Source: an uncultured Clostridia bacterium (GTDB taxonomy: Bacteria; Bacillota; Clostridia; Christensenellales; UBA1242). From it: 64,000 bases of DNA. Below the pieces are notes generated by a model. The model saw nothing but the letters and a program-made list of their open reading frames with translations. It was not told the origin of the DNA and made no database searches. The DNA is taken from assembly GCA_934747885.1 (NCBI GenBank), contig CAKVHE010000001.1, positions 248,001-312,000 on the forward strand. Reading direction: 5' to 3'. Shown here piece after piece: positions 32,799 through 41,017 of the stretch; positions within the stretch are counted from its first letter, which is position 1, and the number at the start of each line of letters is the position of its first letter. The position numbers and the translations under genes are program-made.

Positions 32799-33845
32799 TC
32801 AATCAAAAATCTCTACATATCTCCTTTTCATTTTAACGCCGTCTACCACTTCACACTTTGGGAGTTCTTCACCCAATAACTGCTTTATTCTTAAATATGG
32901 TAAGTTTAAGCCTGCTTGTTTAAATAAAACAACTGTTGCAGTAACTCGTGGATTTAAGTCGGTTAAAACTGGTTTCCCATTTTCATCAAACAAAAAATCA
33001 AAGCCAATATTTCCATCTAAATGCAAATAAGCGACTATTTTCCTACAAATATTAAAAGCTTCTTCGTTTTTTTCTGTTACCGAAGACATCGCTATGCTTG
33101 CGACGCTCTCATAATTATGCCTGCCTGCTATAAAAATAGTCTTACCCTTATCTGCTAACAAATCAACGGTATATTCACAACCCGGCAAAAACTCCATAAC
33201 GAATATATCCGGTAATTTACCACACTCATCAATAGTCAAGCACATTTCTTTCATGGAAACATCGAGCGAATTCGGTTTGTTATAAAAATTTGCTTTTCTA
33301 TCTATTTTATTATTAACAACTCTTACTCCTCGGCTACCACTGCTCTCAGCAAACTTTACAACAACTTTGCTTTTAGGAAAGCCCAACTTTTTAGCATATT
33401 TTACTAAATCTTTCGAATTAAAAATTTGAAAGTATTTGGGTGCCATTATGCCAATCTGTTCTAAATGTCGATATAATTCGAGTTTGTTGTTTGCAATACT
33501 TAATGTACTATTTTCAGTAATTGCGACCTTCACGCCTATTGCTTTAAATTTGTTTATATCTTTTAAAATCAACGGCAATTCCATTGATATATGAGGGAAA
33601 AATATGTCAACTTTTTCTTTTTTGCAAATCTCAATTAGTACATCAACATAAGTTGGATCGGTAAATTTAGGTACCTTATAATATTTATCCAACCAATTGC
33701 CCATAAACGCGTCGTCAACAATGTCTACACCAATTATTTTAATATTCCTCTCGCCATTTTCTTTCAAACAACTAAAAAAACCCGGCATAAACATTGCCGC
33801 ACAAGCCGTGCTTAAAACTGTTATTTCGTTCATATTTCTTCGCAA
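32799..33845 (-). CDS. ATP-grasp family ligase
   Basis: Protein of 344-348 residues. Start is either TTG at 33845 (AAGGA four bases ahead) or ATG at 33833. The N-terminal part (ISMELPLILKDINKFKAIGVKVAI) resembles the pre-ATP-grasp fold; ATP-binding is shown by KVVVKFAESSGSRGVRVV, FVMEFLPGCEYTVDLLAD and GNIGFDFLFDENGKPVLTDLNPRVTATV. It probably joins a carboxylate to an amine or similar, as in carbamoyl-phosphate synthase-like ligases. It follows a PIG-L deacetylase by 11-22 bases, pointing to a small sugar or amino-acid modification pathway. AGG/AGA arginine codons near the end differ from most neighbours. Confidence 0.82.
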   Translation of the reverse strand: MRRNMNEITVLSTACAAMFMPGFFSCLKENGERNIKIIGVDIVDDAFMGNWLDKYYKVPKFTDPTYVDVLIEICKKEKVDIFFPHISMELPLILKDINKFKAIGVKVAITENSTLSIANNKLELYRHLEQIGIMAPKYFQIFNSKDLVKYAKKLGFPKSKVVVKFAESSGSRGVRVVNNKIDRKANFYNKPNSLDVSMKEMCLTIDECGKLPDIFVMEFLPGCEYTVDLLADKGKTIFIAGRHNYESVASIAMSSVTEKNEEAFNICRKIVAYLHLDGNIGFDFLFDENGKPVLTDLNPRVTATVVLFKQAGLNLPYLRIKQLLGEELPKCEVVDGVKMKRRYVEIFD

Positions 33846-33855
33846 CTATTCCTTT

Positions 33856-34530
33856 TTATCTCTTTGCCCAAAAAGCACATTCAAACGCCTCCGCGTAGCG
33901 ACAACCAGATTGCGCTCCACGATAACACGCCAAAGCTTCTATTGCTTCATTTGATCTAGGATGAGGATACTCTCTTATAACGCCATTATAAGTCTTTAAA
34001 GCATTAAGTTTGACATCAATTCCTTTTTTACCAATTTCTACAAAATAGTTAGGCGCAAACCTTTTTGCCGATGGAGCAAACGACCATTCTGTAGAAGACA
34101 ATACCTCCATAAACAGCAAAAGTTTGAGGGGCACTACACCAGGCTTTCTTTGAAACAATCTTGATGCAACTTGAACCACCTCACTGGTTATTGAATGATC
34201 ATTATTTGTGTCAGCAATATGGTGCGTGATTATTGCATCAGCCTGCCACTCTTCAATACAATTTTCCACAAATTTTACAAGCTCCAGATGTGGAACCGTA
34301 TTCATTTTAATATTTGGAAAATTGGCACGAAAAACTTTTTGTACCCCAAGCATCGACATAACTTTTTGTTCTTCATCCTCAAGCGAAACCGAAATATTAG
34401 ACCTAGCCGAAACCTTACTTGACATAATACAAACAGCGATTTTTTCGCCCTCATCTACCAATTTGCGAATTGTCGCCCCAGCGCCCAATACCTCATCATC
34501 AGGATGTGCAACGACCACTAAATAGTTCAT
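33856..34530 (-). CDS. PIG-L family (LmbE-like) deacetylase
   Basis: Protein of 224 residues from ATG 34530, with AAGGAA ahead. The zinc-site motif VVAHPDDEVLGAGATIRKL begins at residue 5, and HHIADTNNDHSITSEV supplies the second histidine. PIG-L enzymes remove acetyl from N-acetylglucosamine-type substrates. Paired with an ATP-grasp ligase, it may deacetylate a sugar that the ligase then couples (inference). Confidence 0.88.
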   Translation of the reverse strand: MNYLVVVAHPDDEVLGAGATIRKLVDEGEKIAVCIMSSKVSARSNISVSLEDEEQKVMSMLGVQKVFRANFPNIKMNTVPHLELVKFVENCIEEWQADAIITHHIADTNNDHSITSEVVQVASRLFQRKPGVVPLKLLLFMEVLSSTEWSFAPSAKRFAPNYFVEIGKKGIDVKLNALKTYNGVIREYPHPRSNEAIEALACYRGAQSGCRYAEAFECAFWAKR

Positions 34531-34560
34531 AGTTTTTTCCTTCCTTAATTCGTTTGGCAA

Positions 34561-34589
34561 ATTATACCATAATTTTTTAGCTAATACAA
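34561..34589 (-). promoter_or_regulatory. Promoter of the PIG-L/ATP-grasp pair
   Basis: Minus strand TTGTAT (34584-34589) and TATAAT (34561-34566), 17-base spacer, directly after the preceding gene's terminator. Confidence 0.75.
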
Positions 34590-34594
34590 GTTGT

Positions 34595-34631
34595 AAAACA
34601 ACTCCGCACCAATTTGGTGCGGAGTTGTTTT
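34595..34631 (-). terminator. Terminator of the tandem-repeat protein gene
   Basis: A 16-base stem (34595-34610 with 34616-34631; GC-rich centre CTCCGCACC) with a 5-base loop and T-runs both ways. Confidence 0.9.
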
Positions 34632-34641
34632 TGCAAATCTT

Positions 34642-36168
34642 TTACCCTTCGTTTTCATCTTCGATTTTGGCAATTGTTTTTTCGCCACGCTTTGCCACAA
34701 TGCGTCTGCCATAATTTATGGTTCCGTTATTGGCAGAAGTCGCGTTTGCAATTTGGCGCGAATACCCCACCTTTGCAAGCACTTCGTTTACCGGAATATT
34801 TTCCATACCTGCCAGTAAGTGTGCAATACGGAAACTTCTAGATTTCATGGTTACATTTACCGGCAAAACGGTAGTTGTTGGAAATTCTTTTTTCAAACTT
34901 TCGCTCAAACTTGCATAACTAACATTACGGTCTCTAATAATTCCACTAGTATATCTAAACCCAAGCGCCTCAAAAGTTTCTTGCATATTCTTTTTTGCGC
35001 CACCAGGGAAATAATTTTTTAGCCTTACCACGCGCGCATAGGTAGTTGGGTCAGTGGTAGACAAGCCCGCGCAGTCACCACCAACGCCATAAAGTTCGGT
35101 AAGTCTTGCCGTTATTTCGTCAATTGCGCTAGTGTTTACCACCACGCCAGCAACCGAAATTGTTTCGCCCAAAACTTTTTTGGAGTTTATTTCTAGCCAT
35201 TCGGCATAATTCATACCGTCCCTATTTGCAAAGCGCACTACGCATTGATACAAAGTTTTATCTCTACTTAAATTTACCGTGCCATTTTGCGAAAGGGCTT
35301 TTACCTCTTCCATAAGTTCTTCCACGGTGCGCGACTGTCTGGTTTCGGTAACTTCAATTTCGTTTTCGGCAAACAGTGACTTGGCCACGTCCCAAAGCGA
35401 AACATTTTTGCCCTGCCTTTTTAAGACTGCGGTTTGGTGCGATAGCCACCCATAAGTTGTTGGCGAAAATTCACGAAGTAGCTTTGAATCTATCTTGCCA
35501 TACTGGTTATAACAATCTTTTAAATTTTTTATGTATGCTTTTTTAGTTAGGCGTGCATTGCCCACCAAAATATCCGGATAAATTTCTCGCGCCGTTTCCC
35601 AAAAAGAAATGTCCTCGCCCTTTTTGCGACGCCTTGAAGTTTCTCCGCTGATGTAATTAAAGGTTTGGATATATTCATTGCGCAAATTGGCCGGTGACAC
35701 TTCACCATATTTTTCTTGAAGAGCCATCAAGTTTGCAAGGTGCTCCTCACGCGTTAGTGCCACATTTTTTTTATTAACAATAGCCGGAAACATCTTGCTT
35801 ATGTATTGCATTCCCGTAAGGTTTTGTTCTTTGCCAAGGTCGGCAAAGTAATAGTAGGTACTAGGCGACACTTTGATAAGATTTTTGTAACTAACCTCAC
35901 CATATTGCTCTTTGCAAGTCACTAGCGCTTGCAAATGTTCTTCTGCCGATAACGAATTTTGAGCCTTTATGCCTTGTGCAATTTTTCTTGCTATATCCCA
36001 AGACGAAACGCGCTCACCATACTTTTTTGCGGCTTCATTCAAATATTTGTACACCCAATCATAGCCTTCGGCTTGCAAGCAAGAACGATTAACCTTGCCG
36101 TACTTGCTTTGCACTAGTTCTAGCGCTGCTTTTACTTCTTTTATATCTACTATACGTTTTTTCACCAC
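34642..36168 (-). CDS. Tandem-repeat protein, possibly DNA-binding (HNH-associated-repeat-like)
   Basis: Protein of 508 residues built from five or six repeats of roughly 60-75 residues. The repeat pattern is a helix ending in KYG, then V or I, a short turn, L, then STY or TFNY, and a closing SxWxxA (KYGKVNRSCLQ, QYGEVSYKNLI, KYGEVSPANLR, QYGKIDSKLLR, LYGVGGDCAGL; SSWDIARKI, SFWETAREI, SLWDVAKSL). This resembles the small DNA-binding repeats found beside homing endonucleases, but no nuclease motif is seen. It starts at GTG with GGGAG ahead and has its own promoter and terminator. Function unknown; a DNA-binding role is inferred. Confidence 0.55.
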   Translation of the reverse strand: MVKKRIVDIKEVKAALELVQSKYGKVNRSCLQAEGYDWVYKYLNEAAKKYGERVSSWDIARKIAQGIKAQNSLSAEEHLQALVTCKEQYGEVSYKNLIKVSPSTYYYFADLGKEQNLTGMQYISKMFPAIVNKKNVALTREEHLANLMALQEKYGEVSPANLRNEYIQTFNYISGETSRRRKKGEDISFWETAREIYPDILVGNARLTKKAYIKNLKDCYNQYGKIDSKLLREFSPTTYGWLSHQTAVLKRQGKNVSLWDVAKSLFAENEIEVTETRQSRTVEELMEEVKALSQNGTVNLSRDKTLYQCVVRFANRDGMNYAEWLEINSKKVLGETISVAGVVVNTSAIDEITARLTELYGVGGDCAGLSTTDPTTYARVVRLKNYFPGGAKKNMQETFEALGFRYTSGIIRDRNVSYASLSESLKKEFPTTTVLPVNVTMKSRSFRIAHLLAGMENIPVNEVLAKVGYSRQIANATSANNGTINYGRRIVAKRGEKTIAKIEDENEG

Positions 36169-36191
36169 ATTATCTCCCTAAATGTGGTTAC

Positions 36192-36220
36192 ATTTTAACA
36201 CAAAAAGCGCGCAAGTTCAA
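36192..36220 (-). promoter_or_regulatory. Promoter of the tandem-repeat protein gene
   Basis: Minus strand TTGAAC (36215-36220) and TAAAAT (36192-36197), 17-base spacer, overlapping the end of the lytic transglycosylase gene. Confidence 0.7.
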
Positions 36221-36765
36221 TAGCGCGCCGAAATATTAACTACAAATTTGTAAACTTTTTTATCTTTTTCTATTTTTTCTAAGTAAGATTTTACCGACTT
36301 ATAGTCGTTTAGCGTTTGCTCAAAACTATTTTCGCTAAGCGAAGTTTTTAGCGTTCCCTCCCCCGCGTTGTAGGCAAAAAGCACCTGCTCTTCGGTTTCA
36401 AACCGCGCAAACAGATAACTCAAATAGTATATGCCGTACCTGATGTTTAATGTGGGCTCAAAAAGTCTTTCGGCTTTAAAATCTTTGTCGCCTAGTTTTT
36501 GTGCAATAAACTCCGCAGTAGTCGGCATAATCTGCATAAGCCCTACTGCCCCTTTTTCGCTTACGGCGTTTTCGTTGTACCCGCTTTCGGTTTTTATTAG
36601 CGCCAAAACCAAATATTTATCCACGCTATACTCAGCGGCGTAGCGTTCAATTTGGGCATAATATTTGTATGGGTACGCCACCTTGTAGACGCCCACCACC
36701 ACGGTAAACACCACCAGCAAACTCAAAAAAATACCGCAAGCCCAGTAATAGATTTTTTTCTTCAT
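36217..36765 (-). CDS. Lytic transglycosylase (SLT domain), membrane-anchored
   Basis: Protein of 182 residues. An N-terminal membrane segment (residues 5-25) is followed by an SLT fold: ALIKTESGYNENAVSEKGAVGLMQIMPTTAEFIA contains the catalytic glutamate and the GLMQI motif, and YNAGEGTL is the third motif. It cuts the MurNAc-GlcNAc bond to give anhydro-muropeptides during wall remodelling. No ribosome site precedes the ATG; TAAAAT lies six bases before it, but a -35 box is not clear. Confidence 0.9.
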   Translation of the reverse strand: MKKKIYYWACGIFLSLLVVFTVVVGVYKVAYPYKYYAQIERYAAEYSVDKYLVLALIKTESGYNENAVSEKGAVGLMQIMPTTAEFIAQKLGDKDFKAERLFEPTLNIRYGIYYLSYLFARFETEEQVLFAYNAGEGTLKTSLSENSFEQTLNDYKSVKSYLEKIEKDKKVYKFVVNISARY

Positions 36766-36853
36766 ACCATAATTTTAGTCGTAAAGAATATAATCTATAC
36801 ACCGAGTTTGCGGTAGTTTTTGTATTATTTTTTTGCGCTATGCTCGCTAGCGG

Positions 36854-39385
36854 TTAGTGCCCGTCGCTCCACCTATATGCCACACTGCAATCTACTTCAA
36901 GCGGAACAGAAAGTTGTACGGCGTTTTTCATTTCGTCCACCACAATTTTTTCAACTTTGTCTGCATCACATTTTTTGCAATCTACAATAAGTTCGTCGTG
37001 TACTTGCATAATTAGTTTGGCATCTAAATTTTCGGTTTTAAGCCTATCATAAACCTTAATCATGGCAAGCTTGATTATATCTGCCGCCGTGCCTTGCAAA
37101 GGCATATTTTGACTGGCGCGCTCTGCCCTAGATCTAATTTGATAGTTGCTCGAACCGATGTCTATCATTCGTCGAGTGCGCCCCAGAAGAGTGGTAACTC
37201 TGCCCGTTTCTTTGGCTTTGGCTATAGAAGCCTCCATAAATTCTTTAATTTTTGGGTGCGCCAAATAATAATTTTCTATATATTGCTTTGCCTCATAAAG
37301 TGGCACTTGCAAGTCGCTGGCAAGCCCAAACTCCGAAATTCCATAGTTAACACCAAAATTTACCACTTTGGCTTTTCGACGCATCTCACTGGTAACCATA
37401 TCCGGCGTAACACCAAATATAGCGCAAGCGGTTTGTGTATGAATGTCTATATTTTTTGCAAACGCCTCACAAAGCAAATCATCACCCGAAAAGTGAGCCA
37501 AAAGGCGCAACTCAATTTGGGAATAGTCGGCGTCAACAAGCACGCGGTCTTCCGCCGAAGCCACAAACATTGCCCTAAGTTCTCGGCTTTCTTCACCGCG
37601 CACCGGAATGTTTTGCAAATTTGGATCGGACGACGACAACCTGCCTGTTGCCGTTAAGGTTTGATTAAAGGTGGTATGCACCAAATAATCGCCGTCTATA
37701 TGTTTTTCTAGCCCGTAAATAAAACTGCTTAAAAATTTGTACACCTTGCGGTACCTAATTAGCATATTAACAATTGGGTGCCTATCTGCCAATTTTTCAA
37801 GCACTTCCGCACCGGTGCTCTTTTTTCTAGACTTAGACAAATGCAGTTTGTCATAAATAAGTTCTGCCATCTGCTTTGGCGAATTTATATTAAACGCGTA
37901 CCCTGCCTCTTGATAAATTTGCTTTTCTAGCGCCAGCAGTTCTTTGTTGTATTTGCTGGCAAGATTGTCCAGCTTGTCCACGTCCACCTTAAAGCCATGT
38001 TTTTCCATTTCATATAGCACGCGCACCAAAGGCAACTCCACCGTTTGGTAAAGACTGTCCACTTTTATTTCTGCCATTTCCTTTTTTAGTTCCGGATAAG
38101 ATTGCAGCAATGCGTAAGCGTGATTGCTCCAATTTTTCCCCACACTATCTAGCATATCTTCGGCGTTGCGGATAATAATGCCATAGCAAAGATGCGCAGC
38201 AAGCATTGCATCAAAATAATTTTCTAGGCACGCACCATCGGTTAGTTGGTGCATAAACGCTTTTGCGTCAAAAACCACCTTTACTATGCTTTTATCTTCA
38301 AAAATAGGCGTTAGGGCTTTTAGCATCTGCTCTCTCTCGCCAAGTAAAGGACAAAATTTTATACGATAGGCTTTTTCGCCCACAGCAAGAGTTGCCTCTT
38401 CGTCCAAAACTTCTAGCGCGAAAAGTTTTGCCTTTGTTATTTCCTTTTGCACCTCAGCCAAACCACTAATAGTAATTTCGGTTTCTGCCACCGTGCTGGC
38501 TTCAACAATTTGCCTTGCCTCTGCCTCGCCATAAAGTTCCTCACGCGCAGTTAGACTTCTAAAATTGTTAAACTCAAAAAACTCCTTAACCTTGGCATCA
38601 TACGGAAAGGACACTTTTAGGTCATTTAGTGTAATATCCAGTGGCAAGTTTGTATTTATGGTGCCCAATGCCAGCGACAATTCTGCCGATTCTTTTCCCG
38701 CTTGCAGTTTGGCAGCAACGGCCGGCTTTATTTTGTCAAGGCTGGCATAAATGCCTTCTAGGCTCCCAAATTCTTTTACTAGCGACAAAGCAATTTTTTC
38801 ACCAATTCCAGCCACACCAGGAATATTGTCCGAACTATCCCCCATAAGCGCCTTTAAGTAAACCATTTGGTTTGGCTTTAAACCATACATCTCAAACAGT
38901 TCCGCCTCGTCCACCACTCTTACATCGGTAATACCGCGCTTGTTTAAAAGCACGGTGGTGGTATCGTCAATCAACTGAAAAGTATCACGATCTCCGGTAA
39001 TTATGGTAGTTTTTACCTTAAACTTTTTGGCAACGCTCCCCACCACGTCGTCACCTTCTAGCCCTTCGCGTTCAATTACCGGCACATGCATCAGCCTGAG
39101 CATTTCTTTAACTGGTTCTATTTGCACGCGTAACTCGTCCGGCATTGGCTTACGGTTGGCCTTGTATTCGGTGTATAGGTCATTTCTAAAAGTCTTTTTG
39201 GACACATCAAAAGCCACTACCATATGCGTAGGTTTAAGTTCGGTAAAAATTTTGGTCATAATGTTTGCATAGCCATAAACGGCATTGGTTGGGTCGCCAT
39301 TGCGGTTGCGCAAAGATGCAGGCAACGCAAAAAACTCACGATACAAAATACTGTTTCCATCTATTATTATTAAATTGGGTTCCAT
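36854..39385 (-). CDS. polA: DNA polymerase I
   Basis: Protein of 843 residues from ATG 39385. The N-terminal 5'-nuclease (about 1-290) has IIIDGNSILYREFFALP, GLEGDDVVG and LMGDSSDNIPGVAGIGEK. The middle domain (about 300-460) lacks the DxE of a proofreading exonuclease (FALEVLDEEATL), as in many Gram-positive enzymes. The polymerase part has VDADYSQIELRLLAHFSGD, KVVNFGVNYGIS and QVHDELIVD. It acts in repair and Okazaki-fragment processing. Confidence 0.96.
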   Translation of the reverse strand: MEPNLIIIDGNSILYREFFALPASLRNRNGDPTNAVYGYANIMTKIFTELKPTHMVVAFDVSKKTFRNDLYTEYKANRKPMPDELRVQIEPVKEMLRLMHVPVIEREGLEGDDVVGSVAKKFKVKTTIITGDRDTFQLIDDTTTVLLNKRGITDVRVVDEAELFEMYGLKPNQMVYLKALMGDSSDNIPGVAGIGEKIALSLVKEFGSLEGIYASLDKIKPAVAAKLQAGKESAELSLALGTINTNLPLDITLNDLKVSFPYDAKVKEFFEFNNFRSLTAREELYGEAEARQIVEASTVAETEITISGLAEVQKEITKAKLFALEVLDEEATLAVGEKAYRIKFCPLLGEREQMLKALTPIFEDKSIVKVVFDAKAFMHQLTDGACLENYFDAMLAAHLCYGIIIRNAEDMLDSVGKNWSNHAYALLQSYPELKKEMAEIKVDSLYQTVELPLVRVLYEMEKHGFKVDVDKLDNLASKYNKELLALEKQIYQEAGYAFNINSPKQMAELIYDKLHLSKSRKKSTGAEVLEKLADRHPIVNMLIRYRKVYKFLSSFIYGLEKHIDGDYLVHTTFNQTLTATGRLSSSDPNLQNIPVRGEESRELRAMFVASAEDRVLVDADYSQIELRLLAHFSGDDLLCEAFAKNIDIHTQTACAIFGVTPDMVTSEMRRKAKVVNFGVNYGISEFGLASDLQVPLYEAKQYIENYYLAHPKIKEFMEASIAKAKETGRVTTLLGRTRRMIDIGSSNYQIRSRAERASQNMPLQGTAADIIKLAMIKVYDRLKTENLDAKLIMQVHDELIVDCKKCDADKVEKIVVDEMKNAVQLSVPLEVDCSVAYRWSDGH

Positions 39386-39439
39386 AAATATTGCAATCTC
39401 CAAAAAATTATATTATAATTATAACATAAAACTAAAAAA

Positions 39440-39468
39440 TTTAACAAACAATAAGTTCAAGTTATATA
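39440..39468 (+). promoter_or_regulatory. Probable promoter of the GT28 glycolipid synthase
   Basis: TTTAAC (39440-39445) and TATATA (39463-39468), 17-base spacer, leaving a leader of about 10 bases that contains AGAGAA. It is divergent from polA, whose upstream DNA here is also rich in TATAAT-like words. Confidence 0.5.
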
Positions 39469-39484
39469 AATAAAAGAGAAAATT

Positions 39485-40819
39485 ATGAAGAGAAAAATTT
39501 TACTCCTAACCGTAACTGCGGGAGAAGGACACAATTCGATAACGAACGCCCTAAAAACCGAACTTTCGGCCGACCCACAAAACGATATTAGGGTTATTGA
39601 TATCTTTAAAAAATACGGAAAGCCCTCAAAAGCAAGTTTTATTAACGATGGCTACATTTTGGCTTGCAAATACGCTTTGCCACTTTATAATATGGTGTTT
39701 AAAAAATTGCAAGCAAACGACCCCGAAGAAAAACGCTACCGCAACCCTGCTCAAAACATTGTAGATTACGAAACGCCGATGCTTCTTGCCGATATTTACG
39801 ACTTTAAGCCCGACGTTATTATTTGCGCGCATTTTTACTGCGGTATGATGATAACCAACCTACGCAAAAAGTATCCTATCCCTGCCACCACCATTTCCAT
39901 TTTGTTTGACTATACCGTGCACCCATTTTGGGAATGTTCAACCGGCATAGATTATTTAATCACTCCAACCACCAGCCTGCACGATACTCTAATTTACAAA
40001 GGCTACAAACCTGAACAACTACTACCTCTTGGAATTCCGGTTCGCCACGATTTTTCTAAATGCGTTACTAAAAAAGACGCCTGCCACGAACTAAACCTAG
40101 ACCCAAACCTCTTTACCGTTATGGTAATGCTTGGCGGCGGCGGTTTTGGCGGAAGCGAAAAAATTGTTAAAAAACTGTTAAAAGCGAAAACCGAACTTCA
40201 AATTTTGGTAGTAAACGGCAAAGACACCGCGGGCAAACATCGCATAGACATAATAAAAAAGACGGCAAAGACCAATCACGAAATTGTATCTTACGGCTTT
40301 ATTAACTTTGTCCCTACCGTAATGAGCGCCAGCGACCTAATTGTTGGCAAATGCGGTGGCGTAACCGTAAACGAAAGTTTAAACCGCGAACGCGTGCTTT
40401 GCTTAAACAAAAAGCTTGCCCAGCAAGAGTTTGACAACATGGTATACCTTGCCGGTGAACACTCCACAGTAATTTATGACGACAAACTAAATGACCTACC
40501 ATACGTGGTGGACGACCTTGCACAACACCCACAAAAACTAGAATATTATCTATCCAACATTCGTCGCATTCGCAAACCAAACGCACTGAGCGACATAGTA
40601 CACCTAATAAAAAGCTTCCCTGCCATTGACTACTCGCAAATTAACACCTTGGTGCCAAACGAAAAGCAAATTCGCAAAGACTTGCACAAAATACTAAGCG
40701 CTGAGCATGAAGATATGAAAAAGTCAAAGAAAGTCAAACGAAAATTTGAAACATCTGCCTCAGCCATCGAAATTGCCGAAAAGTTGGAAGCCGACAAAAC
40801 CGAAAAAATCGCAAAATAA
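39485..40819 (+). CDS. MGDG synthase/UgtP-like diacylglycerol glycosyltransferase (GT28)
   Basis: Protein of 444 residues of the GT-B fold. The N-terminal acceptor domain has LLLTVTAGEGHNSITNAL, the signature of MGDG synthases and UgtP, and ISILFDYTVHPFWE; the C-terminal donor domain has VMLGGGGFGGSEKIVKKLL and VGKCGGVTVNESLNRERVLCL. It probably transfers glucose or galactose to diacylglycerol at the membrane, making glycolipids and lipoteichoic-acid anchors. A lysine-rich tail extends beyond the usual domain. It stands alone. Confidence 0.85.
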   Translation: MKRKILLLTVTAGEGHNSITNALKTELSADPQNDIRVIDIFKKYGKPSKASFINDGYILACKYALPLYNMVFKKLQANDPEEKRYRNPAQNIVDYETPMLLADIYDFKPDVIICAHFYCGMMITNLRKKYPIPATTISILFDYTVHPFWECSTGIDYLITPTTSLHDTLIYKGYKPEQLLPLGIPVRHDFSKCVTKKDACHELNLDPNLFTVMVMLGGGGFGGSEKIVKKLLKAKTELQILVVNGKDTAGKHRIDIIKKTAKTNHEIVSYGFINFVPTVMSASDLIVGKCGGVTVNESLNRERVLCLNKKLAQQEFDNMVYLAGEHSTVIYDDKLNDLPYVVDDLAQHPQKLEYYLSNIRRIRKPNALSDIVHLIKSFPAIDYSQINTLVPNEKQIRKDLHKILSAEHEDMKKSKKVKRKFETSASAIEIAEKLEADKTEKIAK

Positions 40820-40835
40820 AGTAAAACGCTTAACT

Positions 40836-40958
40836 TTACCGTAGTTCCAATCGTATTGCCGATAACCCTTTCGCGGGTTCGCGCATATTCGCCGTTTTTA
40901 CTCTTTTTAGAATATCCCACAACACAAGAAGTTTAATCTTTTGTGTGTCGTTTCCCAT
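40836..40958 (-). pseudogene. 40-codon ORF, possible remnant of a WYL-type regulator N-terminus
   Basis: ATG at 40958 follows GGGAGAAATT, a good ribosome site. The first half, DTQKIKLLVLWDILKRV, resembles the opening of WYL-family regulators (KLKLLYLLDIL), but the reading frame then diverges and stops. It lies just beyond the terminator of the M64 peptidase gene and abuts the convergent GT28 gene. A decayed fragment left at the edge of an inserted segment is the simplest reading; a real small protein is not excluded. Confidence 0.35.
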
Positions 40959-40981
40959 AATTTCTCCCGATTTAAGAAATA

Positions 40982-41010
40982 GAGCCGTCCGCACCCACTG
41001 CGAACGGCTC
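40982..41010 (-). terminator. Terminator of the M64 peptidase gene
   Basis: GAGCCGTCCGCA (40982-40993) pairs with TGCGAACGGCTC (40999-41010), one wobble; tail TATTTCTT on the minus strand. Confidence 0.75.
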
Positions 41011-41017
41011 GTTGTTA

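Noticed and set aside
36765..36801. Leaderless promoter before the lytic transglycosylase
   Set aside because: TAAAAT lies six bases before ATG with no ribosome site, but the -35 region matches poorly, so it was not counted with the four clear cases.
40630..40920. Minus-strand frame of 96 codons overlapping the GT28 gene
   Set aside because: Most of it is antisense to a clear coding region; the shorter frame at 40836-40958 has the ribosome site instead.
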